Shown here piece after piece: positions 1 to 8,426 of a stretch of DNA of 64,000 bases. Made by a program: the position numbers and the translations under genes. Every line of letters begins with the position of its first letter. The first letter of the stretch is position 1. The notes beneath the pieces are model-generated. The model worked only from the letters and a program-made list of their open reading frames with translations. It ran no database searches and was not told the origin of the DNA. Source of the stretch: DATIYF01 sp035517775 (lineage in GTDB: Bacteria; Acidobacteriota; Terriglobia; Terriglobales; Acidobacteriaceae); contig DATIYF010000123.1 of the NCBI GenBank assembly GCA_035517775.1, positions 1 through 64,000 of the forward strand, written 5' to 3'.

Positions 1-903
1 GACGATGGCACCATCACTCGCCTCGAAGAAAACAAATACCGCTGGACCGCGGCCGATCCCAGCCTGCGCTGGTTCCACCAGAACGGCCTCAACATGGACG
101 TTCACATCGAAGACATTTCCGAGAGCGTGGCCGCGCTCGCCCTGCAAGGGCCCACTTCCGGCAAGCTGCTCAAGACGGTCGCCGAAGCTGACATTGCGAA
201 CCTGAAATATTTCCGCATGACCAGCGGCAAAATCGCCGGCGTGCCCGTGGATATCTCGCGCACCGGCTACACCGGCGATCTCGGCTACGAAATCTGGGTC
301 GCGTGGAAAGACGCGGTCAAAGTCTGGGACGCTCTCGTCGAGAAAGGCAAGCCCTTCGACTTACACGCCGCCGGCATGCTGGCGCTCGACGTGGCCCGCA
401 TCGAAGCCGGTCTTCTGCTGATCGAGGTAGATTACATCAGCAGCAAAAAAGCGCTGATTCCCTCGCAGAAATATTCGCCCTACGAACTGGGCTTCGGCAA
501 GATGGTCCACCTGGAAAAAGAAAACTTCATCGGCCGCAGCGCCCTCGAGAAAGACCAGAAGCGCGGCGTGCCCCGCCAACTCGTCGGTCTGGAAGTAGAT
601 TGGACCGACGTCGAAGCCCGCTTCGAAAAGTTTGGCCTCACGCCCGCCGCCCCCAGCCAGGCCTCGCGCGTGCACGTGCCGGTGTATGCCGGCGAAAAGC
701 AGGTCGGCAAAGCAACCTCAACCACATGGTCTCCGCTGCTGAAGAAGATGATTTCACTGGCCAGCGTGGATACGGCTCACTCGGCCCTGGGAACAAAACT
801 CCAGATGGAAATCACTATCGAAGCCGAGCGTCAAACCGTGACCGCGAACGTGGTCAAGCTGCCTCTCTTCAATCCGCCGAGAAAGACTGCCGTCCCGGTG
901 TAA
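1..903 (+). CDS. Aminomethyltransferase (GcvT-like), 5' truncated
   Basis: This is the C-terminal 300 residues of a glycine-cleavage T-protein family enzyme; the frame is open from base 1, so the N-terminus lies outside the window. Family members bind tetrahydrofolate and move a one-carbon unit from an aminomethyl or methyl donor. Visible family signatures are the ALQGP segment, the RTGYTGDLGYEI strand that ends the folate-binding core, and a C-terminal barrel domain. It could be the true glycine cleavage T protein or one of the related dimethylglycine- or sarcosine-type demethylases, because no other gcv gene is in view. It ends at TAA 901-903, immediately before a hairpin-rich repeat. Family is sure, exact substrate is not. 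Confidence 0.85.
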   Translation, partial: DDGTITRLEENKYRWTAADPSLRWFHQNGLNMDVHIEDISESVAALALQGPTSGKLLKTVAEADIANLKYFRMTSGKIAGVPVDISRTGYTGDLGYEIWVAWKDAVKVWDALVEKGKPFDLHAAGMLALDVARIEAGLLLIEVDYISSKKALIPSQKYSPYELGFGKMVHLEKENFIGRSALEKDQKRGVPRQLVGLEVDWTDVEARFEKFGLTPAAPSQASRVHVPVYAGEKQVGKATSTTWSPLLKKMISLASVDTAHSALGTKLQMEITIEAERQTVTANVVKLPLFNPPRKTAVPV

Positions 904-1071
904 GGCCGTGTGGAGGCGGGGCTATGCCCCGCCGGGTCGAGCGAAGCTCGACGGAGCTGCGGCCCTGCCGGCCGAAAGGCCGTGTGGAGGCCGGGCTATG
1001 CCCCGCCGGGTCGAGCGAAGCTCGACGGAGCTGCGGCCCTGCCGGACGGCCGAGAGCGCCGTCCCCACACG
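902..1071. repeat. Hairpin-rich tandem repeat element, two copies of a 74-bp unit
   Basis: A 70-base segment at 902-971 recurs at 976-1045 (period 74) with a single mismatch near its start. Each unit is a string of perfect short palindromes: GGCGGGGC-TAT-GCCCCGCC, then TCGAGC-GAA-GCTCGA; between units CGGCC-GAAA-GGCCG forms a stem closed by a GNRA tetraloop. The element opens with GTGTGG and closes with CCCCACAC at about 1064-1071. A relative lies at 7509-7841. It separates the convergent GcvT and APC genes and may act as a bidirectional terminator or a REP-like mobile palindrome. Confidence 0.8.
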
Positions 1072-1093
1072 GGCAGAGTGTCCCCACAGCTCG

Positions 1094-2557
1094 TCAGCCC
1101 CGCCGTACCTTCCTTTTCTCCGCCCAATAAATCCCCGCCCCAATCAGCACCAGCACCGCCGACCCTCCCACCACCTTCAGCACCGCCAGCGGCTTGTTGG
1201 GATCATCCGGCTGCGGCATCAGCGAGATCAGAATCGTCAGCGTCGTCGTGAGAAATCCCACTGCGGCTACCACCTTGGCCACCCGCTTCCCGCCGGGCAC
1301 GCGAATCACCTGCGGCCCGGCAGGCTCAGCCTGCAGCTTGATCATCGCGGCGAAAAGATACAAATACGGAATGAAATAAGTGATCACCGTCATCGCCGCC
1401 ATCACGTCGTAAGCGCCCTTCACGTTCGTCCCCGCCTGGCCCAGAAACACAAACAGCGCTCCCAGAAGAAACTGCGTCAGCAGCGCCACCCAGGGCGTTC
1501 GCCAGCGCGGATGCAGCTTCCCAAACGCTGAGGGCAAAAAGTGGTCAATGCCGGCGACAAACGGCAAGCGCGCCACTGCGGCCAGATATCCACTCGCCGC
1601 CCCGACATTGCTTAGCGCGATCAGGAATGCCGCTACCGGAATTACGCCGGCAAAACCCACCCGCCCGGCAGTCTGGGAAATGGCTTGCATCAGCCCTTGC
1701 AAGTTGCTCACCGCCGAAGGCGGCAGCGCCAGCAGCACCCCAACCGTTCCCAGGATGTAGCACAACGCCACCGTCACCCCGGCGAAAAACAACGCCCACG
1801 GCACCGTCCGCCGCGCGTTCTTGATCTCTTCCCCCATGAACGAGGCTGCTTCGCATCCGCCGAAGGCAAACGTGAGCAGCGACCAGAAAATAACGTCGTT
1901 GAAGTGTGTGCTCGGAACCATAGCGTGCACCGTGAAGTGGGTTGCCGTCCCAAAGCGGTGCCAGGCCACCACCCCCATCACGATCACAATCCCCACCGGA
2001 AGCCACATGGCCAGCGCGCCCACGTTGTGCAGCCATTTGCCAACGTCAAGGCCCACCAGGTTCATCAGCGTCGCGCCGCCCAGCGTAAGCAGAGAGAACA
2101 CAATGTAGAACGTCGCATTGTTCGAAAGATGCCCCCACGCCGGCCGCATGTAGATGATGTTGCTGGCGGCGAAGTAAAGCACCGCCGGGAAGTAGGGCAG
2201 ATTGCTCGTCCAATATGTCCAGGCAGACATGAACCCGGAAAAATCCCCGAACGCCTTCTTGCTCCACACATAAAGGCCGCCCTCGTTGGGATAGCGCGAC
2301 GAAAGCTCGATCACCGAAAGTGCCAGCGGCGTGTAGAACGCCAGCCAGGCGCCAATCCAAATAACAATGGAGCTCGGCCCCGCTGCCGCCGCCGTCGCAA
2401 TCCAGCGCAGGCTGATGCCGGTGACCACATAGAACAGCACCAGGTCGCGGAACCCCATGACCCGGCGCGGGCGGCTGACATCTTCCGCCTCGGCAATCGA
2501 AACGCCCGAGTGCGAAGCCGGCGTTGCGTCGTTTCCGTCCAGGGATGGTTCGGCCAA
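1094..2557 (-). CDS. APC superfamily amino-acid permease
   Basis: An inner-membrane amino-acid/polyamine/organocation permease of 487 residues, the usual length, with about a dozen hydrophobic segments. The first segment follows a polar N-terminal tail of about 30 residues and carries the GISLRW stretch in the place of the family's substrate-binding helix 1; SSRYPNEGGLYVW is the typical loop after helix 2. The start used is TTG at 2557 with a weak AGGT upstream; ATG at 2458 is an alternative but would cut right up to helix 1. It belongs to the minus-strand run of 1-6.6 kb and is 211 bases downstream of a Clp-N gene. The substrate cannot be told from sequence. Confidence 0.85.
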   Translation of the reverse strand: MAEPSLDGNDATPASHSGVSIAEAEDVSRPRRVMGFRDLVLFYVVTGISLRWIATAAAAGPSSIVIWIGAWLAFYTPLALSVIELSSRYPNEGGLYVWSKKAFGDFSGFMSAWTYWTSNLPYFPAVLYFAASNIIYMRPAWGHLSNNATFYIVFSLLTLGGATLMNLVGLDVGKWLHNVGALAMWLPVGIVIVMGVVAWHRFGTATHFTVHAMVPSTHFNDVIFWSLLTFAFGGCEAASFMGEEIKNARRTVPWALFFAGVTVALCYILGTVGVLLALPPSAVSNLQGLMQAISQTAGRVGFAGVIPVAAFLIALSNVGAASGYLAAVARLPFVAGIDHFLPSAFGKLHPRWRTPWVALLTQFLLGALFVFLGQAGTNVKGAYDVMAAMTVITYFIPYLYLFAAMIKLQAEPAGPQVIRVPGGKRVAKVVAAVGFLTTTLTILISLMPQPDDPNKPLAVLKVVGGSAVLVLIGAGIYWAEKRKVRRG

Positions 2558-2732
2558 ATGTGCGTACCTGGTCAGTTCGCTGGGATGCCAGATCGAAAGA
2601 AGCTAGGGATAACACCGAAGCCGGGCCGGGGCAAGCCGTTTCCGCATTCGAGGTTGGTGGGGGGCTGCCGCAGGGAAGCATAGTGCCTTCGCGAGCCCCT
2701 CGTGTCCTTCGTGGTTACTGCCTTGCGCTGTG

Positions 2733-2758
2733 GCCCCGGGGATTTCAACCCCAGGGGC
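2733..2758 (-). terminator. GC-rich hairpin downstream of the first Clp-N gene
   Basis: GCCCCGGGG pairs with CCCCAGGGGC (one bulged base) around the loop ATTTCAA. It sits just after the stop codon of the minus-strand gene that ends at 2769. No U-run follows, so intrinsic termination is only possible, not shown. Confidence 0.3.
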
Positions 2759-2768
2759 GCCATCATGC

Positions 2769-3620
2769 TCAATCAATTGCCATCGGCGGGACCGCACCCG
2801 GCCGGCTCATGAACTTCTCATAGCACTCCGCGCACAGCCAGTCGCGGCCGTTGGTGTAGCCCTTGCCATGCGCTTCCTCCTCCGATTCGCAAAGCTCCCA
2901 GCGGCAAATCGCGCAATGGTCCACCTTCCAGCCGCCCTTCACCAGCTCGAAGTGGTTGCCGTCTCGCGCCAGCGTGAGATCAAAGGAGAGCGAGCCGTTC
3001 TGGCGGTCCACCGCGATGTCGCGCCGCTGCCACGGCCGTTTATGCCAGTGCCAGGAATATTCCCGGCACCTCTCCACCGCGGCCCCCACATAGTCGGCGC
3101 TCCAGGCGGCGCCGTGAATCTCAACCGTCGCTCTCGTCGCCGCCGTGTGCTTTATGGCCGGCCCGGGATGGCTCTCGGCCGCCGCCCAGGGCCGCCCGTT
3201 TCCCCTGGCCAGCTCGGCGCGCACCTCGGCCAGCTTGGCGCCGTGCTTGTGCGCCAGTTGCGCGGCATAGGTTTCCGGCTCGCGCAGCAGCCCCAGCAGC
3301 AAATGTTCAGCCCCGATCTGCGGATCACCCAGCCGGGCCGCCTCTTCCGCCGCGTGTTCCAGAATCCACCTGGCCTCTTTGGTCAGCGGCAGGTCCACTG
3401 AAACCGGCACGCTGGTTCCCTGGGGCAATAGCTCGGCCACTTCGCGCCGCACCGTGGCATAATTCACGCCCGGCAGAAAGCGCTGCATCAGCATTCGATC
3501 TTCCTGCACCAGCCCCAGCAGCACGTGCTCCGGCTCAATGTAGGCCGAGCCAAACCGGCTGGCCTCCTGGCGCGCAAGAAAAATGACCCGCCGGGCTCCT
3601 TCGCTGTAACGTTCAAACAT
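2769..3620 (-). CDS. Stand-alone Clp N-domain protein with C-terminal zinc ribbon
   Basis: 283 residues. Residues 1-70 and about 76-140 are the two Clp repeats of a ClpA/ClpC N-domain (MFERYSEGARR start; EPEHVLLGL and GAEHLLLGLL are the repeat signatures), the part that in ClpC recruits adaptors or substrates. There is no AAA+ ATPase module. After a linker, residues 165-283 form an uncharacterised domain with paired cysteines C236/C239 and C263/C266, probably one zinc site. The start ATG has AGGAT upstream. It is a tandem paralogue of the gene at 3773-4639, same length and domain order. Likely soluble and cytoplasmic; function unknown, an adaptor or decoy for a Clp machine is a guess. Confidence 0.85.
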   Translation of the reverse strand: MFERYSEGARRVIFLARQEASRFGSAYIEPEHVLLGLVQEDRMLMQRFLPGVNYATVRREVAELLPQGTSVPVSVDLPLTKEARWILEHAAEEAARLGDPQIGAEHLLLGLLREPETYAAQLAHKHGAKLAEVRAELARGNGRPWAAAESHPGPAIKHTAATRATVEIHGAAWSADYVGAAVERCREYSWHWHKRPWQRRDIAVDRQNGSLSFDLTLARDGNHFELVKGGWKVDHCAICRWELCESEEEAHGKGYTNGRDWLCAECYEKFMSRPGAVPPMAID

Positions 3621-3711
3621 TTTCTATCCTGACTTTTGCCATGCGGGGGAGGTTCCAACCAAGATAACCGGGTGCAGGCCCGATGCACAACGTCTTCGTG
3701 ATTCTTTGTGG

Positions 3712-3731
3712 CGCGGGCGCCCTCGCCCGCG
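3712..3731. repeat. Perfect 8-bp stem hairpin in the Clp-N intergenic gap
   Basis: CGCGGGCG and CGCCCGCG flank a CCCT loop in the 152-base gap between the two Clp-N paralogues. It could attenuate transcription into the downstream copy, or be a remnant of a GC-rich intergenic repeat. Confidence 0.5.
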
Positions 3732-3772
3732 ATGGGCCTGACTGTTGCACCTAAGCCTGCGACGCCGCCCGG

Positions 3773-4639
3773 CTATGTAATATCAGAGTACGGAGAAGAG
3801 AAAAACCCTTCGCGGCCCATGAATTTCTCGAAGCACTCGGTGCACAGCCATCCGCGGCCGTTCGTGTATCCGGTGTTGTGGGTCTCATCTTCGGGGGCCT
3901 CGTATAACTCCCATCGGCAGACAGCGCAGCGATCTTTCTTCCAGCCCTCTTTCACCAGCTCAAACTTGGCCGGGTCGGCCGCGAGCCTCAGATCAAAAGA
4001 GACGCGGCCGCTTTGGCGGTCCATGACGATGTCGCGCTTCTTCCACGCCTGCTTGTGCCAGTACCAGGAGTGCTCGCGGCAGCGCATCACCGCCTCATGG
4101 ATGTATTCCAGGTTCCAGCGCGCGCCGTGGATTTCGATGGTTTCAACCGGAGGCTGAGCAGGAGGGGCCGACGCAGACGGCTGGTGCGAAATTCTAGGCT
4201 TGTCCGGGCCCCATCCGGGAGTCTCGGCGATTTTCTTGCGCAGATCCTCAAGTTTCGCGCCGTATTTCTGCAGAAGCTGTGCTCCCGGATCTTTGCCTTC
4301 GCGCAGCAGGCCGAGCAGCAAATGCTCAGTGCCAATGTGGCGGTGATTGAGCCGGTCAGCTTCTTCGCCGGCGTGGGCAAGGGCTCGTTTGGATTGAGGA
4401 CTTAGCGGCAGGTCCACACTGGTCGGAAATTTCTCTTTGGATACAGTGCGTCGCCTCACTTCCTCCTGCACTGGCAGGTAGGTCATTTCTCGCAGAAAAC
4501 GAAAGAACAGGGCTTTATCTTCGCGTAGAAGTCCGAGCAGAAGATGCTCAGTCTCGATGCAGGGCGAGCCAAACTCGCTGGCCTCATAGCGGGCGAAGAA
4601 AATCGCCCGCCGCGCCTTCTCTGTATACCGCTCGAACAT
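3773..4639 (-). CDS. Stand-alone Clp N-domain protein with C-terminal zinc ribbon (paralogue)
   Basis: 288 residues, collinear with the protein encoded at 2769-3620: two Clp repeats (EHLLLGLL occurs in both), a Pro/Ala linker near 150-165, then the domain with C238/C241 and C266/C269 and the shared RDIVMDRQSG and GYTNGR stretches. The reading frame is open far upstream inside the permease gene, but the start is the ATG at 4639, because MFERYTEKARR matches the family N-terminus and GGAGTAGAG precedes it. That ATG lies two bases after the stop of the upstream permease, so the two are translationally coupled. This ties a permease and a Clp-N protein into one operon. Confidence 0.85.
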   Translation of the reverse strand: MFERYTEKARRAIFFARYEASEFGSPCIETEHLLLGLLREDKALFFRFLREMTYLPVQEEVRRRTVSKEKFPTSVDLPLSPQSKRALAHAGEEADRLNHRHIGTEHLLLGLLREGKDPGAQLLQKYGAKLEDLRKKIAETPGWGPDKPRISHQPSASAPPAQPPVETIEIHGARWNLEYIHEAVMRCREHSWYWHKQAWKKRDIVMDRQSGRVSFDLRLAADPAKFELVKEGWKKDRCAVCRWELYEAPEDETHNTGYTNGRGWLCTECFEKFMGREGFFSSPYSDIT

Positions 4640-4641
4640 CT

Positions 4642-6066
4642 CTACTCCACTGCTGTTGCCTTCCCGCTGCTGCGCTTCCAGTAAAGATAGCCGGGCACCC
4701 CGATCAGCACAATCGTCATTCCCCAGAAGGCTTCGGTCGGCCGGGTGATGATGGTGTTCAGGGTCCAGGCGCTCCCAATCAGCACATAAATCGCCGGCAG
4801 CCAGGGATAGCCGGTACAGCGGTAGGGCCGCGGAATATCCGGGCGTTTCCAGCGCAGAACGAACAGTCCGATCACGGTCAGCGTATAGGAAAGCACCATG
4901 CCGAAAATCACGTAGGTGTAGAGCTGGTCGTAGCGGCCGCTCACCGTAAGCAGCGCCGCCCAAATGCCTTGGCCGATCAGGCTGAAGGCCGGCGTCCTCC
5001 ATTTGGGGTGAATCTCTGCCATCTTCTTGAAGAAGACCCCATCCTGCGCCATCGCCAGATACACCCGCGCTCCTGAGAGCGTGCAGGTGGCTGCCGCGCT
5101 GAAGCAGGAAATCGCAATCATGGCCGAAAGCCACACCGCCGCATGAGGTGAAAACAGCGCCGCCGCAGCGGCGTGGGCGATGGTCTCATGCTGTGCCACC
5201 TCCGAAAGCGGCATGGCATAGACGTAGGTCATGTTCATCGCGATATAAATCACCCCCACTGCCACCACGCCCAGCACCATCGCCAAGGGCACATTGCGCC
5301 GCGGCTCTTTCACCTCGCCCGCCACCCAGGTGATGTACACCCATCCGTCATAAGCCCAGAACACCGCGATCAGCCCCACTCCCATGGCTGAAATCCAGGC
5401 GCCGGGGCCAAGTCCCAGGCTCAGGCTCGCGCCCGGCGCCGCGTGAAAATGGGACCAGCTGCCCTTCCCAATGATGAATCCGAGAAAAACAAACGCTGCC
5501 ATGGCCGTAAACTTCGTCCAGGTAGAGACGTTCTGCAGCAGCGCGCCCCAGCGCAGCCCCACGACGTTGACGTACGTCAGCACGGCGATCAGCACGATGC
5601 CCACGATGTGCGCTCGCGTCAGCGTGATTCCCAATACTGAGAGCACCACGTGCTCTTCTGAAATGAACGGCACCACCCGCCCCGTGTAGGCCGCCGCAGC
5701 CACGGAGAGCGCCGCAATGCTGCCGCCGTTGGCCACGCTGAAGAGCATCCAGCCGTAGAGAAAGGCGATCAGGTCGCCGTAGGCTTCGCGCAGGTACACG
5801 TATTGCCCGCCCGAGTCGGGGAACATCGAGCCCAGTTCGGCGAAGGCCACGCAGGCGAAGAGCGAGATCACGCCGCCCAGCACCCACACGCCAAGAAACA
5901 GAATGGGATTCGGCAGCGGCGCCGCAATATCCTTCGCAGTAAGAAAAATCGAAGACCCGATAATGCCGCTTACCAGCAGCAGAACAGAATCGAGCAGCGA
6001 GAGGCCGCGAATCAGCGAGGGTTGAGAGGCAGACTTCGGGGCGTTAGTCTCCGGAGCGGTGGCCAT
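4642..6066 (-). CDS. APC superfamily amino-acid permease (LAT-like)
   Basis: 474 residues with about twelve hydrophobic segments. Helix 1 carries the unwound SGIIGSSIFLT motif typical of the L-amino-acid/cationic branch, where the backbone binds the substrate carboxylate and amine. GGQYVYLREAYG is the conserved loop between helices 2 and 3. Start ATG at 6066; the stop of the upstream zinc-ribbon gene ends one base before it. The 3' end is two bases from the next Clp-N gene. Probable inner-membrane amino-acid exchanger or uptake system; substrate not predictable. It is only distantly similar to the permease at 1094-2557. Confidence 0.87.
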   Translation of the reverse strand: MATAPETNAPKSASQPSLIRGLSLLDSVLLLVSGIIGSSIFLTAKDIAAPLPNPILFLGVWVLGGVISLFACVAFAELGSMFPDSGGQYVYLREAYGDLIAFLYGWMLFSVANGGSIAALSVAAAAYTGRVVPFISEEHVVLSVLGITLTRAHIVGIVLIAVLTYVNVVGLRWGALLQNVSTWTKFTAMAAFVFLGFIIGKGSWSHFHAAPGASLSLGLGPGAWISAMGVGLIAVFWAYDGWVYITWVAGEVKEPRRNVPLAMVLGVVAVGVIYIAMNMTYVYAMPLSEVAQHETIAHAAAAALFSPHAAVWLSAMIAISCFSAAATCTLSGARVYLAMAQDGVFFKKMAEIHPKWRTPAFSLIGQGIWAALLTVSGRYDQLYTYVIFGMVLSYTLTVIGLFVLRWKRPDIPRPYRCTGYPWLPAIYVLIGSAWTLNTIITRPTEAFWGMTIVLIGVPGYLYWKRSSGKATAVE

Positions 6067-6067
6067 G

Positions 6068-6229
6068 TTATCCGATGCCCAGCTCGTCAGGAGATTCGAG
6101 CGGCGTGCCGCAGCGGCGGCAGATGACCGCGCCGCAATCCCCGCAGGTCAACGGATCGGCAACCTCCTGGCCGCACTGCGGGCAATAGAAAAGCGGTTGG
6201 GATTCAGGCTCGGCCTCAGGCTCCGGCAT
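6068..6229 (-). CDS. Small double zinc-ribbon protein
   Basis: A 53-residue protein read from ATG 6229, with an acidic start (MPEPEAEPE) and then CPQCG, CGDCG and CRRCG pairs, enough for one or two zinc sites. A longer version from a TTG at 6289 is possible, but its added residues look like translated spacer. The TAA stop (6068-6070) is one base from the ATG of the permease, so the genes are coupled. Such ribbons often bind nucleic acid or a protein partner; no function is claimed. Confidence 0.6.
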   Translation of the reverse strand: MPEPEAEPESQPLFYCPQCGQEVADPLTCGDCGAVICRRCGTPLESPDELGIG

Positions 6230-6368
6230 GAGGAAAAGAGAGTAGCACAGATGCGCTTTGTCTCTGTGTCCTCTGGGGTAAATACTCAACCGCCTGAAAC
6301 CAGAAGAGGACGACCGCAGAATAGTGGTCGGAACCCAGGCGCAGCATGAGGTTTCGGAGACCTACGAC

Positions 6369-6578
6369 TCAGTGCGGCCCGGCTTGTGACGTGCCGTTAA
6401 AGCAACTCTTAGGCCACAACACTTGTACTGCCACGGTGGCGGCAAGCGTGATCAGGAAACCTGCGAGCTGCGGATGAGCCGGCCATAAGAATCGCCCCAT
6501 CCCCAGCCACCACGCCCATAGTCCGGCGCCGGTTCCAATCAGGCTTGCAATCCAGCTGATTTTTGTGGAAGGCTTCAT
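6369..6578 (-). CDS. Small two-helix membrane protein
   Basis: 69 residues from ATG 6578, preceded by a GGGGG stretch as a possible ribosome site. Two hydrophobic segments (around residues 8-28 and 38-56) suggest a small inner-membrane protein. A longer start at 6629 would add an unlikely polar leader. I do not recognise the family. It lies 140 bases upstream of the zinc-ribbon/permease run on the same strand. Confidence 0.5.
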   Translation of the reverse strand: MKPSTKISWIASLIGTGAGLWAWWLGMGRFLWPAHPQLAGFLITLAATVAVQVLWPKSCFNGTSQAGPH

Positions 6579-6744
6579 GGGTCGCCCCCGTAAGTTACGA
6601 AAACTCGGGGAATTTGTTCCGCGCCGCATTATCTCATGCTGCTTCTTTCATTTGCCGCGCTGCAGTCTTTTTGGAATGGCCTGACGCATCCCGGTAGGGT
6701 CTCGTGGTATGAAATAGAAGACAGCGCCCAAACCGGGCCGCACC

Positions 6745-7491
6745 ATGAAGAAATCACAATCGCCCGATCAGAAGCTGCAGCAGGAATTCAATCAGTGGGC
6801 CGAGCGCGGCGAAGGCGAGAAGATGCGCGGCCATCATCTCGACATCACCGAAAAGACCCTCCGCCTGATGAACCTCCGCCCCGGCGAGCGCGTGCTCGAT
6901 CTCGGCTGCGGCTCAGGATGGGCCACGCGCATGCTGGCGCGGCTGGTGGGCGAAGGCCCGGAGGGCTTCGGCCAGGTGGTCGGCCTCGACATCTCGGACG
7001 AGATGATTCGGCAGGCGCGCGCGGAGTCAAAAGACTTCGAAAACATTCTTTACGTCTGGGGATCGGCGCAGCAGATTCCCTGGGAGGAAAATTTCTTCGA
7101 CAAGATGCTGTCGGTGGAATCGTTCTATTACTATCCCGACCAGGACCGCGCCCTGGCCGAGCTTTTCCGCGTGATGGCGCCGCGCGGCCGCATGTTCATC
7201 CTCATCAACCTGTATAAAGACAATCCTTACTCGCTGCAATGGGTGGACAAGCTGAAGGTGCCGGTGCAGGTGCGCTCCTCCGCCGAGTATGTGGAGCTAC
7301 TGAAGCAGCATGCCTTCGAAAATATTGAGGCGCGCCAGATTCCTGACGACACGCCCACGCCCGACGACTACCAGACGAAGTCGTTCCACAGCATCGACGA
7401 CCTGCGTGCCTTCAAACGCACGGGCGCGCTGCTGCTGATGGCCAGCAAGCCTGACCTGCGCACCCCCGCCCCGGGGTACACGATTTACTAG
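6745..7491 (+). CDS. Class I SAM-dependent methyltransferase
   Basis: 248 residues. Motif I, VLDLGCGSGWATRML (about residues 49-63), binds S-adenosylmethionine; VVGLDISDEM is the acidic loop after beta-2; the post-motif strand FDKMLSVESFYYY is in the usual place. The layout resembles UbiE/COQ5 and other small-molecule methyltransferases. No partner gene indicates the acceptor. Cytoplasmic. The gene stands alone on the plus strand, between the minus-strand permease block and the repeat region that begins just after its stop. Confidence 0.88.
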   Translation: MKKSQSPDQKLQQEFNQWAERGEGEKMRGHHLDITEKTLRLMNLRPGERVLDLGCGSGWATRMLARLVGEGPEGFGQVVGLDISDEMIRQARAESKDFENILYVWGSAQQIPWEENFFDKMLSVESFYYYPDQDRALAELFRVMAPRGRMFILINLYKDNPYSLQWVDKLKVPVQVRSSAEYVELLKQHAFENIEARQIPDDTPTPDDYQTKSFHSIDDLRAFKRTGALLLMASKPDLRTPAPGYTIY

Positions 7492-7508
7492 CCCTGCACG
7501 GGAATACT

Positions 7509-7841
7509 TGTGTGGGAGCGGGGCTGTGCCCCGCCCGGTCGAGCGCAGCTCGGCGGCTGGCCGGAAATGCCCACCAATGTTCCCGCGGGAACACATCGTC
7601 ATCCCGAAATCGCCAGCACAGATCTGTGCTGACAAATAACCCATAGCAAACAAAGGGCTTAGGGGGCAGCACAGGCGTTTCGAGGTCAAAATCCCCGCCC
7701 TGTGTCTGCACAGAACGCAGACACAAGAGCGGGGCACCCGACCGTTAAAAGTAAGAAAGGGGTATGGAAGCGCACCCACACAGGGGCGATGGATGTCGGC
7801 CTTGCGCGCCGCCTGGACGGGTCGGAGACCCGTCCCCACAC
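7509..7841. repeat. Relative of the hairpin-rich repeat, split copy
   Basis: 7509-7560 matches the 5' half of the element at 902: GTGTGG, a GCGGGGC-TGT-GCCCCGC palindrome and GAGC-GCA-GCTC. 7815-7835 is a perfect 9-bp hairpin (GGACGGGTC, loop GGA, GACCCGTCC), followed by CCCCACAC as at the end of the first element. About 250 bases of non-repeat sequence lie between, so this looks like an element opened by an insertion or two neighbouring partial copies. It accounts for most of the 386-base gene-free stretch 7492-7877; I see no gene there. Confidence 0.55.
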
Positions 7842-7877
7842 GAGCGAAGTTCCCCGGAGACTGCCATTCCCGTGGCC

Positions 7878-8426
7878 CTACTTCACGCCGTTCTCCGGAT
7901 TCCAGGAGCCTTGCAGCTTGCGGACGTAAATGATCTGCCCGATATGGTAGGCATTGTGGGTGCCGATGCGGGCGATGGTCGGAGCCCACTGCTCCAACTT
8001 TTTCTCGTCGGCGGCGGCTACGGCCTGCTCCCAGTCGGTAAGAACCTGGTCGAGCTGGTGCACGGTGTCGTTCCAGGTCTTGCTGTCGAAGTTGTTGAAG
8101 GTGTCGTCGTTCTTGCCGCTGTAGGGCGCGGGCCTTTCGCCCTTGAACCGGGCGAGCTCCTCGCGATTCCAGAAAACCAGGTGATAGGCCAGCTGGCCGA
8201 CGGAGTGATTGCCGGCGCCGGGCGTCCAGCGGGCTTGTTCGGCGGTGAGTCCTTCGACGGCAATATTGGCGGGCACGAACCAATCTTTCTGATTGTGGGT
8301 GGTGCGCAGTTGCTCCAGCAGGATGCTGCGGAGGGTGGCGGGTTTTTGCTCCTGCGGCTTTTGCGCCTGCGCGAAGAGTGGAACAGAGAATGAGAGAAGA
8401 AGGATAACCCAGAGGATTCGTTGCAT
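7878..8426 (-). CDS. Secreted DinB-like metal-binding protein
   Basis: 182 residues from ATG 8426, which has a textbook AGGAGGT seven bases upstream. Residues 1-20 are a signal peptide ending FAQA. The rest is a DinB/YfiT four-helix bundle: a histidine in NHSVGQLAYH and the HNAYHIGQ pair would form the three-histidine metal site. Members include thiol transferases and many of unknown activity; an exported DinB is common in Acidobacteriota-like genomes. It stands alone, ending beside the repeat region. Confidence 0.82.
   Translation of the reverse strand: MQRILWVILLLSFSVPLFAQAQKPQEQKPATLRSILLEQLRTTHNQKDWFVPANIAVEGLTAEQARWTPGAGNHSVGQLAYHLVFWNREELARFKGERPAPYSGKNDDTFNNFDSKTWNDTVHQLDQVLTDWEQAVAAADEKKLEQWAPTIARIGTHNAYHIGQIIYVRKLQGSWNPENGVK

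Noticed and set aside
1685..2683. Long plus-strand open frame opposite the first APC permease
   Set aside because: It mirrors the permease codons, has a His/Arg/Pro-rich composition and no domain; an antisense shadow. The same holds for long frames opposite the kinase (10469-11872), the first LacI gene (22597-23679), creatininase (23833-25044), IolG/IolD (31864-33063), the second LacI gene (35762-36775), the kinase/GH4 pair (38321-39475) and the PIG-L gene (42201-43190).
4640..5134. N-terminal extension of the second Clp-N protein
   Set aside because: The frame is open upstream, but it lies wholly inside the permease gene and the translated part is unlike any protein; MFERY at 4639 matches the family start.
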